Positions 1 to 9,511 of a DNA stretch of 64,000 bases are shown in pieces. The notes beneath the pieces were generated by a model. That model saw only the letters and a list, made by a program, of their open reading frames with translations, was not told the origin of the DNA and did no database searches. The stretch covers positions 3,224,001-3,288,000 of the forward strand of contig OZ244059.1 in NCBI GenBank assembly GCA_965215385.1. Reading direction: 5' to 3'. Origin of the DNA: JAPORY01 sp965215385. Its GTDB lineage: Bacteria; Pseudomonadota; Alphaproteobacteria; Rhodobacterales; Rhodobacteraceae. Position 1 is the stretch's first letter; the number at the start of each line of letters is the position of its first letter. A program made the translations under genes and the position numbers.

Positions 1-10
1 GGTAAACCTC

Positions 11-1657
11 TTGCCGAGGCGGCACTCACTTGGGGGTATGCATTTTATTGGCTTTTTGGCCTGTCTTGCCGCTGCTGTCTGCGTTTTGCCAGTTTTGGCG
101 GTAGTCATTTCGGCTGCCACAGGCGGTACTGATACCGCTCGGCATCTCTTTCAAACCGTGTTGTTCCAGTATGCTGGCAACACCGTTGCCTTGGTTATTT
201 TGGTCGCATTCGGTACTTTTTTTGTAGGCTGTTCGACGGCTTGGCTCGTAACCATGACTCGCTTTCCGGGCGCACGGGTATTTGAAATTGCATTGGTCTT
301 GCCATTAGCTTTTCCAGCCTATGTTTTGGCTTATGCCTATACACATCTCTTAGACCATCCCGGAATTGTACAAAGCGTCCTCCGCGACGTGACCGGCTGG
401 GGACCTCAAGATTATTGGTTTCCCGAAATTCGCTCATTAGGGGGCGCGGCGATGATGTTGATCCTCGTCCTCTATCCGTATGTATATCTTTTGGCCAGAG
501 CGGCGTTCCTGCAGCAAAGCGCGGCGACATTTCTTGCCGCCCGGGCTTTAGGAAACACGGCCTTTGGTGCCTTTTGGCGCGTAAGTATGCCGATGGCGCG
601 ACCGGCAATTGCCGGTGGGGTTTTATTAGCAATCATGGAGACTATTGCTGACTTTGGGACGGTAGCGTATTTCGGCGTTCCAACGCTCGCGACCGGAATT
701 TATACGAGTTGGTTTTCGTTGGCGGATCGTGCGGGTGCCGCGCAGATTGCCTTTTGCCTTCTTGGCATTGCTCTGATGCTAGCATTGCTTGAACGGTTGC
801 AGCGCGGCGATGCTAAGTATTTTGACGCGGTAGGCAGACACGCCGCGATGCCGCCGACGCTACTTGTCGGATGGCGATCTGTGGTTGCTATATTGCTATG
901 TGGGATTCCAGTAACCCTAGGCTGTTTTCTTCCTGTAATCGTTCTTTTTGAAATGGGACTAGGGTCAGAACAGAATTTATTGAGTCAGCGCTACTCAAAC
1001 TTCGCGCAGAACTCTGTGACGATTGCGGCGGTGGCAGCGATGTTGACGGTCAGTATGGCGATAGCCATTGGGTATTATCAGCGCGTTTTACCGAGCCGTC
1101 TGTCCTATGGGGCTGCTTACGTGGCGCGATTAGGCTACGCGGTGCCCGGCGGCGTTATCGCCGTTGGATTGATTGTTCCTTTTGCGGCATTTGATAATGC
1201 ATTAGATGCTTGGATGCGCGCAACCTTTGACGTTTCGACGGGTTTGCTGATTACCGGATCAATCTGGCTATTGGTAGCGGCGTATATGGTGCGATTTTTG
1301 GCAGCGGCTTTAGGGACTTATGAAGGAGGTCAGAGCACCGTGCACACCAATATGGATGCCGCTGCTCGGTCATTGGGACAAACGCCGCTGGGGATATTGC
1401 GACGCGTTCATCTACCAATCTTGACGCCAAGCTTGCTGACAGCATGGTTGATTGTATTTGTTGATGTCATGAAGGAACTTCCCGCGACACTAATCATGCG
1501 TCCGTTTGGCTTTGATACTTTGGCCGTCCAAGCTTACCGGTTGGCGAGTGATGAAAGGCTAGAAGGAGCAGCGGTGCCTTCACTGGCCATAGTTGCAGTT
1601 GGATTATTGCCGGTCATCGTGATTTGTCGTCAGGTTGAACGCCACCGCAATCTGTGA
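11..1657 (+). CDS. fbpB: Iron(III) ABC transporter permease, FbpB type
   Basis: Inner-membrane permease that would move ferric iron from a periplasmic binding protein into the cytoplasm with an ATPase of the FbpC type. The 548 residues hold about twelve hydrophobic segments in two homologous halves. Each half has an EAA-type loop (AARALGNTAFGAFWRVSMPMARP near residue 180, split here only for reading; and AARSLGQTPLGILRRVHLPIL near 455), the usual FbpB layout. The frame opens at a TTG at base 11 and an ATG lies at 38. No stop lies between base 1 and the TTG, so the true start could be just outside the window. Neither a binding protein nor an ATPase follows, so partners must be upstream or elsewhere. 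The family is clear; iron as substrate is inferred from the family. Confidence 0.85.
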   Translation: MPRRHSLGGMHFIGFLACLAAAVCVLPVLAVVISAATGGTDTARHLFQTVLFQYAGNTVALVILVAFGTFFVGCSTAWLVTMTRFPGARVFEIALVLPLAFPAYVLAYAYTHLLDHPGIVQSVLRDVTGWGPQDYWFPEIRSLGGAAMMLILVLYPYVYLLARAAFLQQSAATFLAARALGNTAFGAFWRVSMPMARPAIAGGVLLAIMETIADFGTVAYFGVPTLATGIYTSWFSLADRAGAAQIAFCLLGIALMLALLERLQRGDAKYFDAVGRHAAMPPTLLVGWRSVVAILLCGIPVTLGCFLPVIVLFEMGLGSEQNLLSQRYSNFAQNSVTIAAVAAMLTVSMAIAIGYYQRVLPSRLSYGAAYVARLGYAVPGGVIAVGLIVPFAAFDNALDAWMRATFDVSTGLLITGSIWLLVAAYMVRFLAAALGTYEGGQSTVHTNMDAAARSLGQTPLGILRRVHLPILTPSLLTAWLIVFVDVMKELPATLIMRPFGFDTLAVQAYRLASDERLEGAAVPSLAIVAVGLLPVIVICRQVERHRNL

Positions 1658-1928
1658 GTTACTACTGGAGAAGAAGCCGGGAAATTTGGCGGCAGCGTGC
1701 GTTTTGACTCAAAGCACCATATTTTGGCTGTGGTACTTAGTCGCCACCGACGAGAACTCTCAACCGGGTGGCAAATTAAGCACCGAATGCCCGCGTAATT
1801 TTTTTCTCTACTGACAACACGGATAATATTGGCGAGCCTGACGGTGACGCAATTGCCGTTAGTAAACTGCCACAAAAGGGAACTTGAGACGAGAAGATTG
1901 CGGCACCGCTACATTGATTCCGCTGATT

Positions 1929-2303
1929 TTAGAGCTGCGATTGACCATTCGGTTCAAAAAACATCGCTCCCCGTTGGTATTGAGTATTTGTCTCAGGCTT
2001 AACCTCATTTACTCGGTGAGACGATTTCCCGTCGACCGTCAGCGACGGCCCGTGGTCGTCAAGAGCCACAAACGCCGGCTGCAGCACCGCACGAGCGACG
2101 CCAAACATCAGATCGCGAACCGCGGGTTCGGCGGCGAGGGGGTTCTGCCGAAACAGCGCCGCGATATCGGCGGATAGACCAACGTCTTCGGCCAGCTCGA
2201 CAAACTTGTGACCCGCTGCCACCAGGCGTTGCTCGGGTGACGGGTCGCCGTCCAGTGGCGTTTTTGACTTGGCATGATCGGTTGCGTGTGGCATAATCCC
2301 CAT
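1929..2303 (-). CDS. Small protein of unknown function (124 aa)
   Basis: I do not recognise this protein. It is soluble, with no signal peptide or membrane segment. The N-terminal half is rich in Ala, Glu and Asp and probably helical; the C-terminal part is more polar. Support for it being real is an AAGGAG ribosome site 7 bases before the ATG. Codon use also looks like that of neighbours, without the Arg/Ser-rich bias of shadow frames. It stands alone, convergent with the permease gene, and nothing around it suggests a function. The start could also be the Met at residue 4. Confidence 0.5.
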   Translation of the reverse strand: MGIMPHATDHAKSKTPLDGDPSPEQRLVAAGHKFVELAEDVGLSADIAALFRQNPLAAEPAVRDLMFGVARAVLQPAFVALDDHGPSLTVDGKSSHRVNEVKPETNTQYQRGAMFFEPNGQSQL

Positions 2304-2720
2304 CAGAGTGCTCCTTTCTCGTCTTTGATCAAAGACGCTTGGGGTGAATTTTGGAGCACTCTACTACACCCGCCACAAAAGCAAGTAGTCTTGGCAAAAA
2401 CCGCCGAATCTGGAAAAATTTGGCGCGACCGGGTAACGTTTCGCGAAAGCGGGCGAAATCGGCGCGAGCCGTGAAATCCGATCTAAAATTATCTAGTAAT
2501 ATCAACGGCTGCAAAAATTTGGCCTCCACCATATGAGAACCACACCCGTAAGCTTAGGTCGGCTACTGGTCATCTTTGTCAGGCCAAATTGCTTCGAAAA
2601 CAGAGCGTCGTGCATAGTCATTTTTACGGTGGCTCAGAGTTGCCGATGCTTGGACTTAGCAACCAGTCCCGTGATCGTCTTGGTCAGGTCGTATAACTCA
2701 CAGGACGCTGCAATGGACGC
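2304..2720. other. Intergenic stretch without a recognised gene
   Basis: About 417 bases between the small unknown gene and the sirtuin gene. Short frames exist on both strands but none shows a family motif or a convincing ribosome site. No RNA gene was recognised. Confidence 0.4.
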
Positions 2721-3422
2721 TCAAGTCTCTGCCAACAGATCGTCGACCCATACCGCAATAGTTTGCGATGCGGCTCCATATCTTTGCTCGGCGAATCGTG
2801 AAACGCTCTGGGTGGCAGTAAGATTGAACTCAACAGTATGCGCACCGACTTTGCTTGCGGTGTCAACAAAATTGGCAGCCGGATAGACTTCTCCCGAAGT
2901 ACCGATTGCCGCAAAGAGCGTAGCGGCTCGCAAATGCTGCATAATCGTACCTAGGTGATAGGGTATCTCACCAAACCAAACCACGTCAGGCCGTCCCGTT
3001 GGATGATCACACTGTGGACATCTTTCCTCGGGATGCAATGTCGCTGGAGATTGCCATCGGTGCCCGCAATCATGACAGAGTGCCGAATTCAGTTCACCAT
3101 GCATGTGGATGACACTCGCGCCAGCTTTCTCATGCAAGGCATCAACATTCTGCGTCACGATCACAACGGTACCCGGATAATCGGCTTGGAGCCGAGCGAG
3201 GGCGATGTGAGCCGCATTTGGATTGGCACGGGCTGCTTGTTTACGCCGGGCATTATAAAACTCGTGCACAAGTTTTGGATTACGCCGAAAACCCTCTGGG
3301 GTGGCGACATCTTCGAGGCGATGCTGGCTCCAAATGCCGCCAGCGTCACGAAAGGTGTCAAGGCCACTCTCAGCGGAAATTCCGGCACCGGTCAAAATGA
3401 CAATGTAGTGCGGGTGCTGCAT
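2721..3422 (-). CDS. cobB: NAD-dependent protein deacylase, class III sirtuin
   Basis: Removes acyl groups from protein lysines using NAD, giving nicotinamide and O-acyl-ADP-ribose. Visible motifs in order are GAGISAESGLDTFR (NAD loop), TQNVDALHEKAG, the catalytic His in HMHGE, two Cys pairs (CHDC and CPQC) for a structural zinc, and GTSGEVYPAANF. The Tyr and Arg in YNARR match the pair that marks SIRT5-like enzymes, which prefer succinyl and malonyl groups. The frame can be extended to 3491, but homologues begin about eight residues before GAGIS, so the Met at 3422 was chosen. Ribosome site is weak. Monocistronic as far as seen. Confidence 0.9.
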   Translation of the reverse strand: MQHPHYIVILTGAGISAESGLDTFRDAGGIWSQHRLEDVATPEGFRRNPKLVHEFYNARRKQAARANPNAAHIALARLQADYPGTVVIVTQNVDALHEKAGASVIHMHGELNSALCHDCGHRWQSPATLHPEERCPQCDHPTGRPDVVWFGEIPYHLGTIMQHLRAATLFAAIGTSGEVYPAANFVDTASKVGAHTVEFNLTATQSVSRFAEQRYGAASQTIAVWVDDLLAET

Positions 3423-3610
3423 TCTTTGCTCAGCCAATGTGAAATTTTTCCACGGTCGCGGCGCCATTCTTTGACAACCACTGGTATCCACCCCGAGAGT
3501 TGCCAGAAGGAAATTTCGCCGACGTCGTCAAAAAACCGACTTAGGTCGCAATGATCGTTCGCAATCAGCTGCAATCATTCCTGACCCGGGCAGAAAAAGC
3601 GGAGCTCGCG

Positions 3611-4129
3611 TCATCGCAAGCCAATAAGGCGATCAAGTGAAATTGGCCCGGCACCCTTAAATACCAAAACAAGTAGCAGGAAGATCCACAACGTACGATC
3701 ATCAAGAAGCGCAACGGCGTTATCAAAATAGTGACCTAATGATACCGCGTGTCCCGTGACATCGACGATAGTCTGAATCACCATAAATCCAATCATTCCG
3801 ATCGCTGACAGGCGGGTCATCAAACCGACTAGTAGCAAGGCCGGTAGCACATATTCCGCAACGGTGCCGCCGAAAATTATCAATCGCTGCAATATTGTCA
3901 GCTGACTAATGTCATAGAGCACCGCCTCAGCCGCTTTGGGAAATATTTGTGCAAAGGCGCCAGCCGATGGCGAAAAAATCGAACCGTCGATTTTGAGGTT
4001 GGCAGAGTTCCAATAATAGACCAGAAATACCGCCAGAAAAATCACTCGAGCCAGTGTTGGTAGGAGAAAATCGCTGTGTCTTGAGAAAACAGAGAAACCA
4101 TCGTTGTAAATTGAAATGAGTTTACCCAT
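3611..4129 (-). CDS. DoxX family membrane protein of the hvf/bufferin cassette
   Basis: Inner-membrane protein of about 172 residues with four or so hydrophobic helices, including the DoxX-like stretch ending in LLLVGLMTRLSAIGMIGFMVIQ. DoxX proteins often close gene clusters that hold a DUF2282 precursor and a DUF692 enzyme, as here. Their role is not firmly known; a redox or metal-related membrane function is assumed. The longer frame reaches 4216, but the Met at 4129 has an AGGAG about 10 bases upstream and begins 14 bases after the hvfC stop, so it fits an operon better. Confidence 0.8.
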   Translation of the reverse strand: MGKLISIYNDGFSVFSRHSDFLLPTLARVIFLAVFLVYYWNSANLKIDGSIFSPSAGAFAQIFPKAAEAVLYDISQLTILQRLIIFGGTVAEYVLPALLLVGLMTRLSAIGMIGFMVIQTIVDVTGHAVSLGHYFDNAVALLDDRTLWIFLLLVLVFKGAGPISLDRLIGLR

Positions 4130-4143
4130 GCCTAACCGCTCTC

Positions 4144-4938
4144 CTATCGTGCAGAAATAATAGCTCCGCCGTTTAGTAGTTGTTCGAAAATCAACGTCAA
4201 AGAGAAATCCTGACATTTACGAGTGGCGGCGTCAAACGCTTTACCCAGTGGTTCCCCGCAACGCACCTGCGCCACGAACTCGGCACCACCCGATGACAAA
4301 ACTGTCAGCTCTGGGTCATAATTCGGGCGGGTGACAAGAACATCTTGCGCGGTCGCGACAATTTCCTGCTCGGCGTCCTTTAATGCCCGGGTCCAAATCG
4401 AATAGATCGGCCAGACAGAGCGAATTAATCCTAGTGATGGCGCGAACTCAAAACAGGTTGCTGTCAAGGTGTCCGGATCCAAAGCGTTGATCACGCTGGA
4501 GTCAATGGGAATCGCATCAGCAGCATGATACGAGCGACGGAGTTCGAGTTCAAGCCGAGCGACGTCGCCAAGATAGGGTAACTTCGAAAGTTGTTCCGTA
4601 TTGGCAATGAATTCTGGAAGGCGCTGACCATAGTTCATCATAATTCTTGATTGCGGCGGGTGCTGACGGACGTAGGCGTAAGCGAGATTTCGCATATTTT
4701 CCGCGCCCAAGAGCTTTGTGATCGCCGGAAAGCCGTCCTGTAATGCCGCCATAAGCGAGGCGACAACGTTATTTCGATAGACATTATAGCGGCGTCCGGC
4801 CGGTCGCTGATGTCCGTCCAATAGTCCGGTCGGGACGGGTACTTGCGGGTCAAACAAGCCAGAGAAAAACAGGTCCTGATAAACGGTCAAGAGTGTGTCC
4901 CCGCAGTCGGGTTTCCCAATTCGCTCGCCAAAGTACAA
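4144..4938 (-). CDS. hvfC: HvfC/BufC-like DUF2063 partner of MNIO enzyme
   Basis: DUF2063 proteins work with DUF692 (MNIO) enzymes. They are thought to recognise the precursor peptide and present it to the enzyme. The signature RRYNVYRNNVVASLMAALQDGFPAITKLLG lies at about residues 49-78, with the usual arginine-rich entry and the NVYRNN motif. Length (264 aa) is normal. The first Met gives a short extra N-terminus; a TTG about 16 codons further in is an alternative start closer to family members. A 235-base gap separates it from hvfB, wider than the tight coupling usually seen in such operons. Confidence 0.85.
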   Translation of the reverse strand: MYFGERIGKPDCGDTLLTVYQDLFFSGLFDPQVPVPTGLLDGHQRPAGRRYNVYRNNVVASLMAALQDGFPAITKLLGAENMRNLAYAYVRQHPPQSRIMMNYGQRLPEFIANTEQLSKLPYLGDVARLELELRRSYHAADAIPIDSSVINALDPDTLTATCFEFAPSLGLIRSVWPIYSIWTRALKDAEQEIVATAQDVLVTRPNYDPELTVLSSGGAEFVAQVRCGEPLGKAFDAATRKCQDFSLTLIFEQLLNGGAIISAR

Positions 4939-5173
4939 ACGGCGAGGGGATCAGAGATCAGCGCAATGCCCAATTGCTACGTCCAAAGCGGCCTGCTGTC
5001 GGAAAATTTCGTTTATGGACAAACATACCAAAGATCCGTCCGAGTCAAGAATAGGGCGCAGTCGTTAGAACTGAGAGTCTCAGGGACGTCGGCCCCCAGT
5101 TCCGCTCGCAATCAAATAGACGAACCGCTTGCGGCGGTAGGGGTGTCTTGCTGATGATGCCGCGAAAGTTTCG

Positions 5174-6040
5174 TTATGTTAGTTGCGAGACGAGTTCTAA
5201 GGCGTTAGCGACCCGACGCACTTCTGCGTCCAAAACGGCCCACTCGGGTACTTCATTATCCCATTCGATCAAAACGGGTTGCGGACCCGTTTTTGCTAGA
5301 GTGTAGTCCAGTAGAGACCAGACAGGATTGCTTACAGCGCATTTGTGATTGTCAATGAGTAGCGTTTCGCCATAGTCATCTTCGTCCTCCTCGTGACCAC
5401 CCACATGCAGTTCACGGACGCGATCAAGCGGAAAGTCATCAATATAGGTCTCAGGGGAAAAACCGAGATTCGAGGCCGAAACGAATACATTGTTGATATC
5501 AAGTAGAAGATAGCAACCCGTACGATTGCTGATTTCCTTTAGAAACTCAGTTTCCGTCCAAGTACTTTGGGCAAAAACTAGATAGCTAGAAGGATTCTCA
5601 AGTAGGATTTGTCGCTCCAGAGCCTCTTGCACCTGATCGATATGGGCGACGATGCGATCGAGAGTTTCCGTTGTATAGGGAACGGGGAGCAGGTCATTGA
5701 GAAATTCGGTGCCGTGAGTTGACCACGCCAAGTGCTCCGAAAAGCTAACGGGCCGAAGCCAACGGGTGAGTTTTTGTAATCGCGCAATATGTTCAACATC
5801 CAACGGCTCTTCGCCACCGATTGAGAGGCCAACACCGTGAACTGAAATGGGGTAATGTTCGGACAATGCCCGCATTTGGGCGTGCGGACGCCCGCCTTCA
5901 CCGAAGTAGTTCTCGGCGTGAATTTCGAACCAAGCCACTGGGCTTGATTGCGCCATAATTTCGTCGAAATGGACCGGCTTGTATCCGACGCCTGGCAAGT
6001 GTGGCAAATTGGGCTGATGTCGTGCCAAGTCAAACATCAT
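5174..6040 (-). CDS. hvfB: HvfB/BufB-like MNIO enzyme (DUF692)
   Basis: Multinuclear non-haem iron enzyme of the DUF692 family, TIM-barrel fold. Family members convert cysteines of a ribosomally made precursor into heterocyclic or other modified forms. Visible family features include GVGYKPVHFDEI near the start, EIHAENYFGEGG, the SVHGVGLSIGG strand, SEHLAW, LLLDINNVFVSA, ELHVGGHEE and LIEWDNEVPEW near the end. They carry the His, Asp and Glu residues expected to bind iron. Length 288 aa is typical. Start: ATG ATG pair with GAGG about 8 bases upstream. Likely in one transcript with the DUF2282 gene 93 bases upstream. Confidence 0.92.
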   Translation of the reverse strand: MMFDLARHQPNLPHLPGVGYKPVHFDEIMAQSSPVAWFEIHAENYFGEGGRPHAQMRALSEHYPISVHGVGLSIGGEEPLDVEHIARLQKLTRWLRPVSFSEHLAWSTHGTEFLNDLLPVPYTTETLDRIVAHIDQVQEALERQILLENPSSYLVFAQSTWTETEFLKEISNRTGCYLLLDINNVFVSASNLGFSPETYIDDFPLDRVRELHVGGHEEDEDDYGETLLIDNHKCAVSNPVWSLLDYTLAKTGPQPVLIEWDNEVPEWAVLDAEVRRVANALELVSQLT

Positions 6041-6133
6041 TCTTGCCTCGACGCATATCTCATCTTGGGGAAGGTTCTAGGGTTGAGCACCAAGAAAACC
6101 CTTCCCCGGAGATTGAAGTTTTATCGTGCGGCT

Positions 6134-6436
6134 TTAGCTCGGCAGGTCACGCTCGAGGGCTTCGAGTGCACCCATACGCGGTGTGCCGTCCGCCATTTTG
6201 GGCAATTCAATTGTCGTACATGTTCCAGCCTCGACGAGTGTCCAAGCGTTACCTTGATAATCCACCGTTGAAGTTCCAGAGCATGTTGTTCCCGGTCCGG
6301 CGGCACAGTCATTTTCGCCAGCAAGAGAAACGCCAAAGCATTTTTCTTTTGCTTGTGCCTCGACGGTTGTGGAATGTCCGACCAAGGCCGCAGCAACCGC
6401 CCCCGCAATGGTGAGTGTTTTTATTGTTGATGACAT
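6134..6436 (-). CDS. hvfA: HvfA/BufA1-like DUF2282 precursor peptide
   Basis: Probable substrate of the MNIO enzyme encoded next to it. The 100-residue product has a signal peptide (hydrophobic residues about 7-19, likely cleavage near Ala26-Ala29) and a core with four cysteines at 33, 44, 52 and 73. These sit in the family contexts EKCFGV, ENDCAAG, TTCSGTS and GTCTT. In the related bufferin system of Caulobacter, modified cysteines of such peptides bind copper in the periplasm; here copper is inferred. A GGAGGA ribosome site stands 9 bases before the ATG, which fits a strongly expressed first gene of an operon. Confidence 0.88.
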   Translation of the reverse strand: MSSTIKTLTIAGAVAAALVGHSTTVEAQAKEKCFGVSLAGENDCAAGPGTTCSGTSTVDYQGNAWTLVEAGTCTTIELPKMADGTPRMGALEALERDLPS

Positions 6437-6588
6437 TTTTGTATCTCCTCCAATTTAACCGATAGAACTATCCAAAGATTTTCGTTTCGTCACTAGTGAG
6501 TTTGCTGATTTCACGAATATTTGTCCTTAAACGAGGTTCGAAGGAGGCGCAACGGCAGAGTTTAAATCTTTTTATTGGCCTTTGAATA

Positions 6589-8559
6589 TCAATGGACGGT
6601 GATTTCTCGGTCTAATCGAAGATCGGGTGGCAGGGCGGCCGTTGCCAACGTCTTTGTCACCTCTTCAAGCTTCTGTACCGAGGTTTGTTTTTCCCCAAGC
6701 TTGCGGACCGTGACGGTTCGTTCAGCCACCTCTCTCGCCCCAATAGCTAGAATAACGGGAATTTTCGCCACCGAGTGCTCACGGACTTTAAAATTGATTT
6801 TCTCGTTTCGTAGATCGGCGTAAGCGCGAATGCCGGCATTTGTTAGTTTCTCGACTGCTTCCTCGACATAATCCGCAACCTCCGAGACGATAGCGGCGAC
6901 GACCACTTGCCGCGGTGCGAGCCAGAACGGTAGTTTGCCGGCGTGTTCTTCAATCAATATTCCAATAAATCTCTCAAAAGAACCGAGCACCGCACGATGG
7001 AGGATAACCGGTCGATGCTTGCCACCGTCGCTGCCAATGTAAAAGGCACCGAGTCGCTCTGGGAGGACAAAGTCGACTTGAAAAGTTCCACATTGCCAAT
7101 CACGCCCAATGGCATCAGTGAGCACGAATTCGAGTTTTGGTCCGTAGAAGGCACCGTCGCCGGGGTTATGTTCCACCGTTGAATCTATTTTTTGGGCCGC
7201 ATTCAACAGTGCCGTCTCGGCTTTGTCCCAGGTTGCGTCGGAGCCCGCTCGAACCGCGGGGCGATCCGAATACTTGATCCGGTAAGTCGGAAAGCCGAGA
7301 TCAGCGTATACTGAAGTCAGGAAGCTGATGAATCGCGCACATTCTGCTTCAATCTGATCCTCAGTGGCGAAAATATGCGCGTCATCTTGCACAAACCCGC
7401 GCACCCGCATCAATCCATGGAGGGCCCCAGAGGGCTCATAGCGGTTGCATGAGCCAAACTCAGCCATTCGAAGTGGCAGATCGCGGTAAGACTTTATGCC
7501 TTGCTTGAAGACCTCAACATGACCGGGGCAGTTCATGGGTTTTATCGCGTTGATTGCCTTCTCTCGCGCATGTTCCTCGTCGACTTCGACAATAAACATA
7601 TGTTCACGGTACTTTTCCCAATGACCGGACTTTTCCCATAGGGTTCGTTCTAAGATCTGTGGGGTATTGACCTCGACGTAGCCGCCCTTCCGTTGCTTGC
7701 GGCGCATATAGTCTTGGAGGGCGGTATACAGTGTCCAACCGTTCGGATGCCAAAAAATTTGGCCCGGCGCCTCTGGTTGCGTATGGAAGAGGTTCATTTC
7801 GTGACCGAGTTTGCGATGATCTCTTTTCGCCGCTTCCTCGAGCATTTGAAGATGGGCCTGCAATTTCTGTCTTGAAGTGAAGGCAATGCCATAAATACGT
7901 TGTAGCATGGCGTTGTTGGAATCACCACGCCAGAAAGCCCCGGCGATGGACATCAGCTTGAAGGCATCGGCGGGGACTTGCCCAGTATGCTGTAAATGCG
8001 GCCCGCGACATAAGTCTTGCCAGTCGCCGTGCCAATACATCCGGATCGGTTGATCAGTTGGGATCGCTTCGATTAACTCAACTTTATAGTTTTCGTTGCG
8101 TGCTTGATAAAACGCGATCGCTTGTTTGCGGTCCCAGACTTCGGTTCGAATGGGATCATGACGGTTGATGATTTCTTTCATGCGCTGTTCAATGCGAGCA
8201 AGATCTTCTGGTACAAAAGCGTCAGCGCGATCAAAGTCATAATACCACCCATTCTTGATGACGGGTCCGATGGTCACTTTCGTTTCCGGCCATAGTTCTT
8301 GCACGGCGCGCGCCATGATGTGCGCTAAGTCATGGCGCACAAGTTCGCTGGCTTGAACTTCGTCTTTAGTGGTGTGAATAGTGATTGCTGCGTCGACTTG
8401 GATTGGCCAAGCCAGATCCCAATGCTGCGCATTCACGGTGGCACTAATTGCGGTCTTTCGCAAAGAGGTGGAAATCTCTGCTGCGACTTTTGCCGCGGTA
8501 ATGCCGGTTGGGTATTTTCGAATCTGCCCGTTTGGCAGAGTCAGGGAGATGGAACTCAT
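6589..8559 (-). CDS. thrS: Threonyl-tRNA synthetase
   Basis: Charges tRNA-Thr with threonine in the cytoplasm. Domain order is complete: N-terminal TGS domain (about residues 1-60), editing domain with HDLAH and the CRGPHL motif, class II catalytic core with NCPGH, RYEPSGALHGLMRVRGF and the late HRAVLGSFERFIGILIEE motif 3, then the anticodon-binding domain from about residue 550. The frame opens with GTG at 8565, but the ATG at 8559 sits better behind a GAGG ribosome site. It is transcribed alone on the minus strand, back to back with the hydrolase gene. Confidence 0.97.
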   Translation of the reverse strand: MSSISLTLPNGQIRKYPTGITAAKVAAEISTSLRKTAISATVNAQHWDLAWPIQVDAAITIHTTKDEVQASELVRHDLAHIMARAVQELWPETKVTIGPVIKNGWYYDFDRADAFVPEDLARIEQRMKEIINRHDPIRTEVWDRKQAIAFYQARNENYKVELIEAIPTDQPIRMYWHGDWQDLCRGPHLQHTGQVPADAFKLMSIAGAFWRGDSNNAMLQRIYGIAFTSRQKLQAHLQMLEEAAKRDHRKLGHEMNLFHTQPEAPGQIFWHPNGWTLYTALQDYMRRKQRKGGYVEVNTPQILERTLWEKSGHWEKYREHMFIVEVDEEHAREKAINAIKPMNCPGHVEVFKQGIKSYRDLPLRMAEFGSCNRYEPSGALHGLMRVRGFVQDDAHIFATEDQIEAECARFISFLTSVYADLGFPTYRIKYSDRPAVRAGSDATWDKAETALLNAAQKIDSTVEHNPGDGAFYGPKLEFVLTDAIGRDWQCGTFQVDFVLPERLGAFYIGSDGGKHRPVILHRAVLGSFERFIGILIEEHAGKLPFWLAPRQVVVAAIVSEVADYVEEAVEKLTNAGIRAYADLRNEKINFKVREHSVAKIPVILAIGAREVAERTVTVRKLGEKQTSVQKLEEVTKTLATAALPPDLRLDREITVH

Positions 8560-8717
8560 AGTCACTGTCCTCGTCAGTTTGGCGCCAACAATACGCCCGT
8601 TTGCAGGTCAGGAAGGCTCGTGCCAAAATGCTGTGGGTCTGTCAAGCGTTCAAATGACGGTCGAAAGGAAATAGGTGCTTCGATCCTGATCGTTGACCAA
8701 GTTTTGCAGGGGGATAT

Positions 8718-9494
8718 ATGTCGTCATCGCATTTTTTTGAAACGGAACAAGGACGCAAACTGGCTTATCATTTCTCGGTCGGCAACAGTCCAACAATCGT
8801 GTTTCTGGCGGGATTGAAGTCGGATATGAACGGAACCAAAGCCGTGCACCTTGAACAGTGGTCGCAACAACGGGGCTTCGCATACCTTCGATTTGATTAC
8901 AGCGGCCACGGCGAAAGTTCGGGTCGATTCGAAGATGGTTGTATTGGGGATTGGTACCAAGATACCCTAGCGATCATCGATAGCGTGACAACGGGGCCAG
9001 TTGTGCTGGTCGGTTCTTCGATGGGTGGATGGCTAGCTTTATTGGTGGCACGGGAGCGCCCGAAGCAAGTGGCAAGTATCGTGACCATCGCCGCCGCGCC
9101 CGACTTCACTGAGGATTCGTATTGGGTAAATTTTTCGCCGGAAGAACGCGATAAGTTGCAGTGCGATGGTTATGTTGAGTGCGACTCCGATTATGATGAA
9201 CCGTACATAATTTCTCGGCACTTGATTGAAGATGGCCGCAAGCATTTGGTGCTGAGATCGGCTTTGGTTTTGCCGTTTCCCGTCCGCTGTTTACAGGGAA
9301 CGGATGATACGGCTGTGACGACAGAGACGGCAATTCGATTACTTGAACATGCCGTCAGTTACGACATGACGCTAACCCTCGTGAAGGATGCAGACCATCG
9401 ATTTTCTGATGATCACTGTCTTACCGTGATTGCGGATGCGCTGCTGAGTGTCCTGAAGGGCGCGGCCGCCACCCTTCGCGAATTTGACCCGTAG
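8718..9494 (+). CDS. Alpha/beta hydrolase, ABHD10/esterase-like
   Basis: Soluble hydrolase of 258 residues. The nucleophile elbow GSSMGG places Ser101. FDYSGHGESSG near residue 60 is a common strand-turn of this family, Asp196 or Asp197 in GTDD is the likely acid and His227 in DADHRFS the likely base. Closest known types are carboxylesterases and ABHD10-like acyl-protein thioesterases. The substrate cannot be told from the sequence. It faces phaZ end to end with 17 bases between, so a shared terminator is possible, but a role in polyester breakdown is not shown. Confidence 0.85.
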   Translation: MSSSHFFETEQGRKLAYHFSVGNSPTIVFLAGLKSDMNGTKAVHLEQWSQQRGFAYLRFDYSGHGESSGRFEDGCIGDWYQDTLAIIDSVTTGPVVLVGSSMGGWLALLVARERPKQVASIVTIAAAPDFTEDSYWVNFSPEERDKLQCDGYVECDSDYDEPYIISRHLIEDGRKHLVLRSALVLPFPVRCLQGTDDTAVTTETAIRLLEHAVSYDMTLTLVKDADHRFSDDHCLTVIADALLSVLKGAAATLREFDP

Positions 9495-9511
9495 CGGTTA
9501 ACGCAACGGCC

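Noticed and set aside
2533..3554. Long plus-strand frames opposite the sirtuin gene
   Set aside because: They lie antisense to a clear sirtuin, show no domain and have odd composition.
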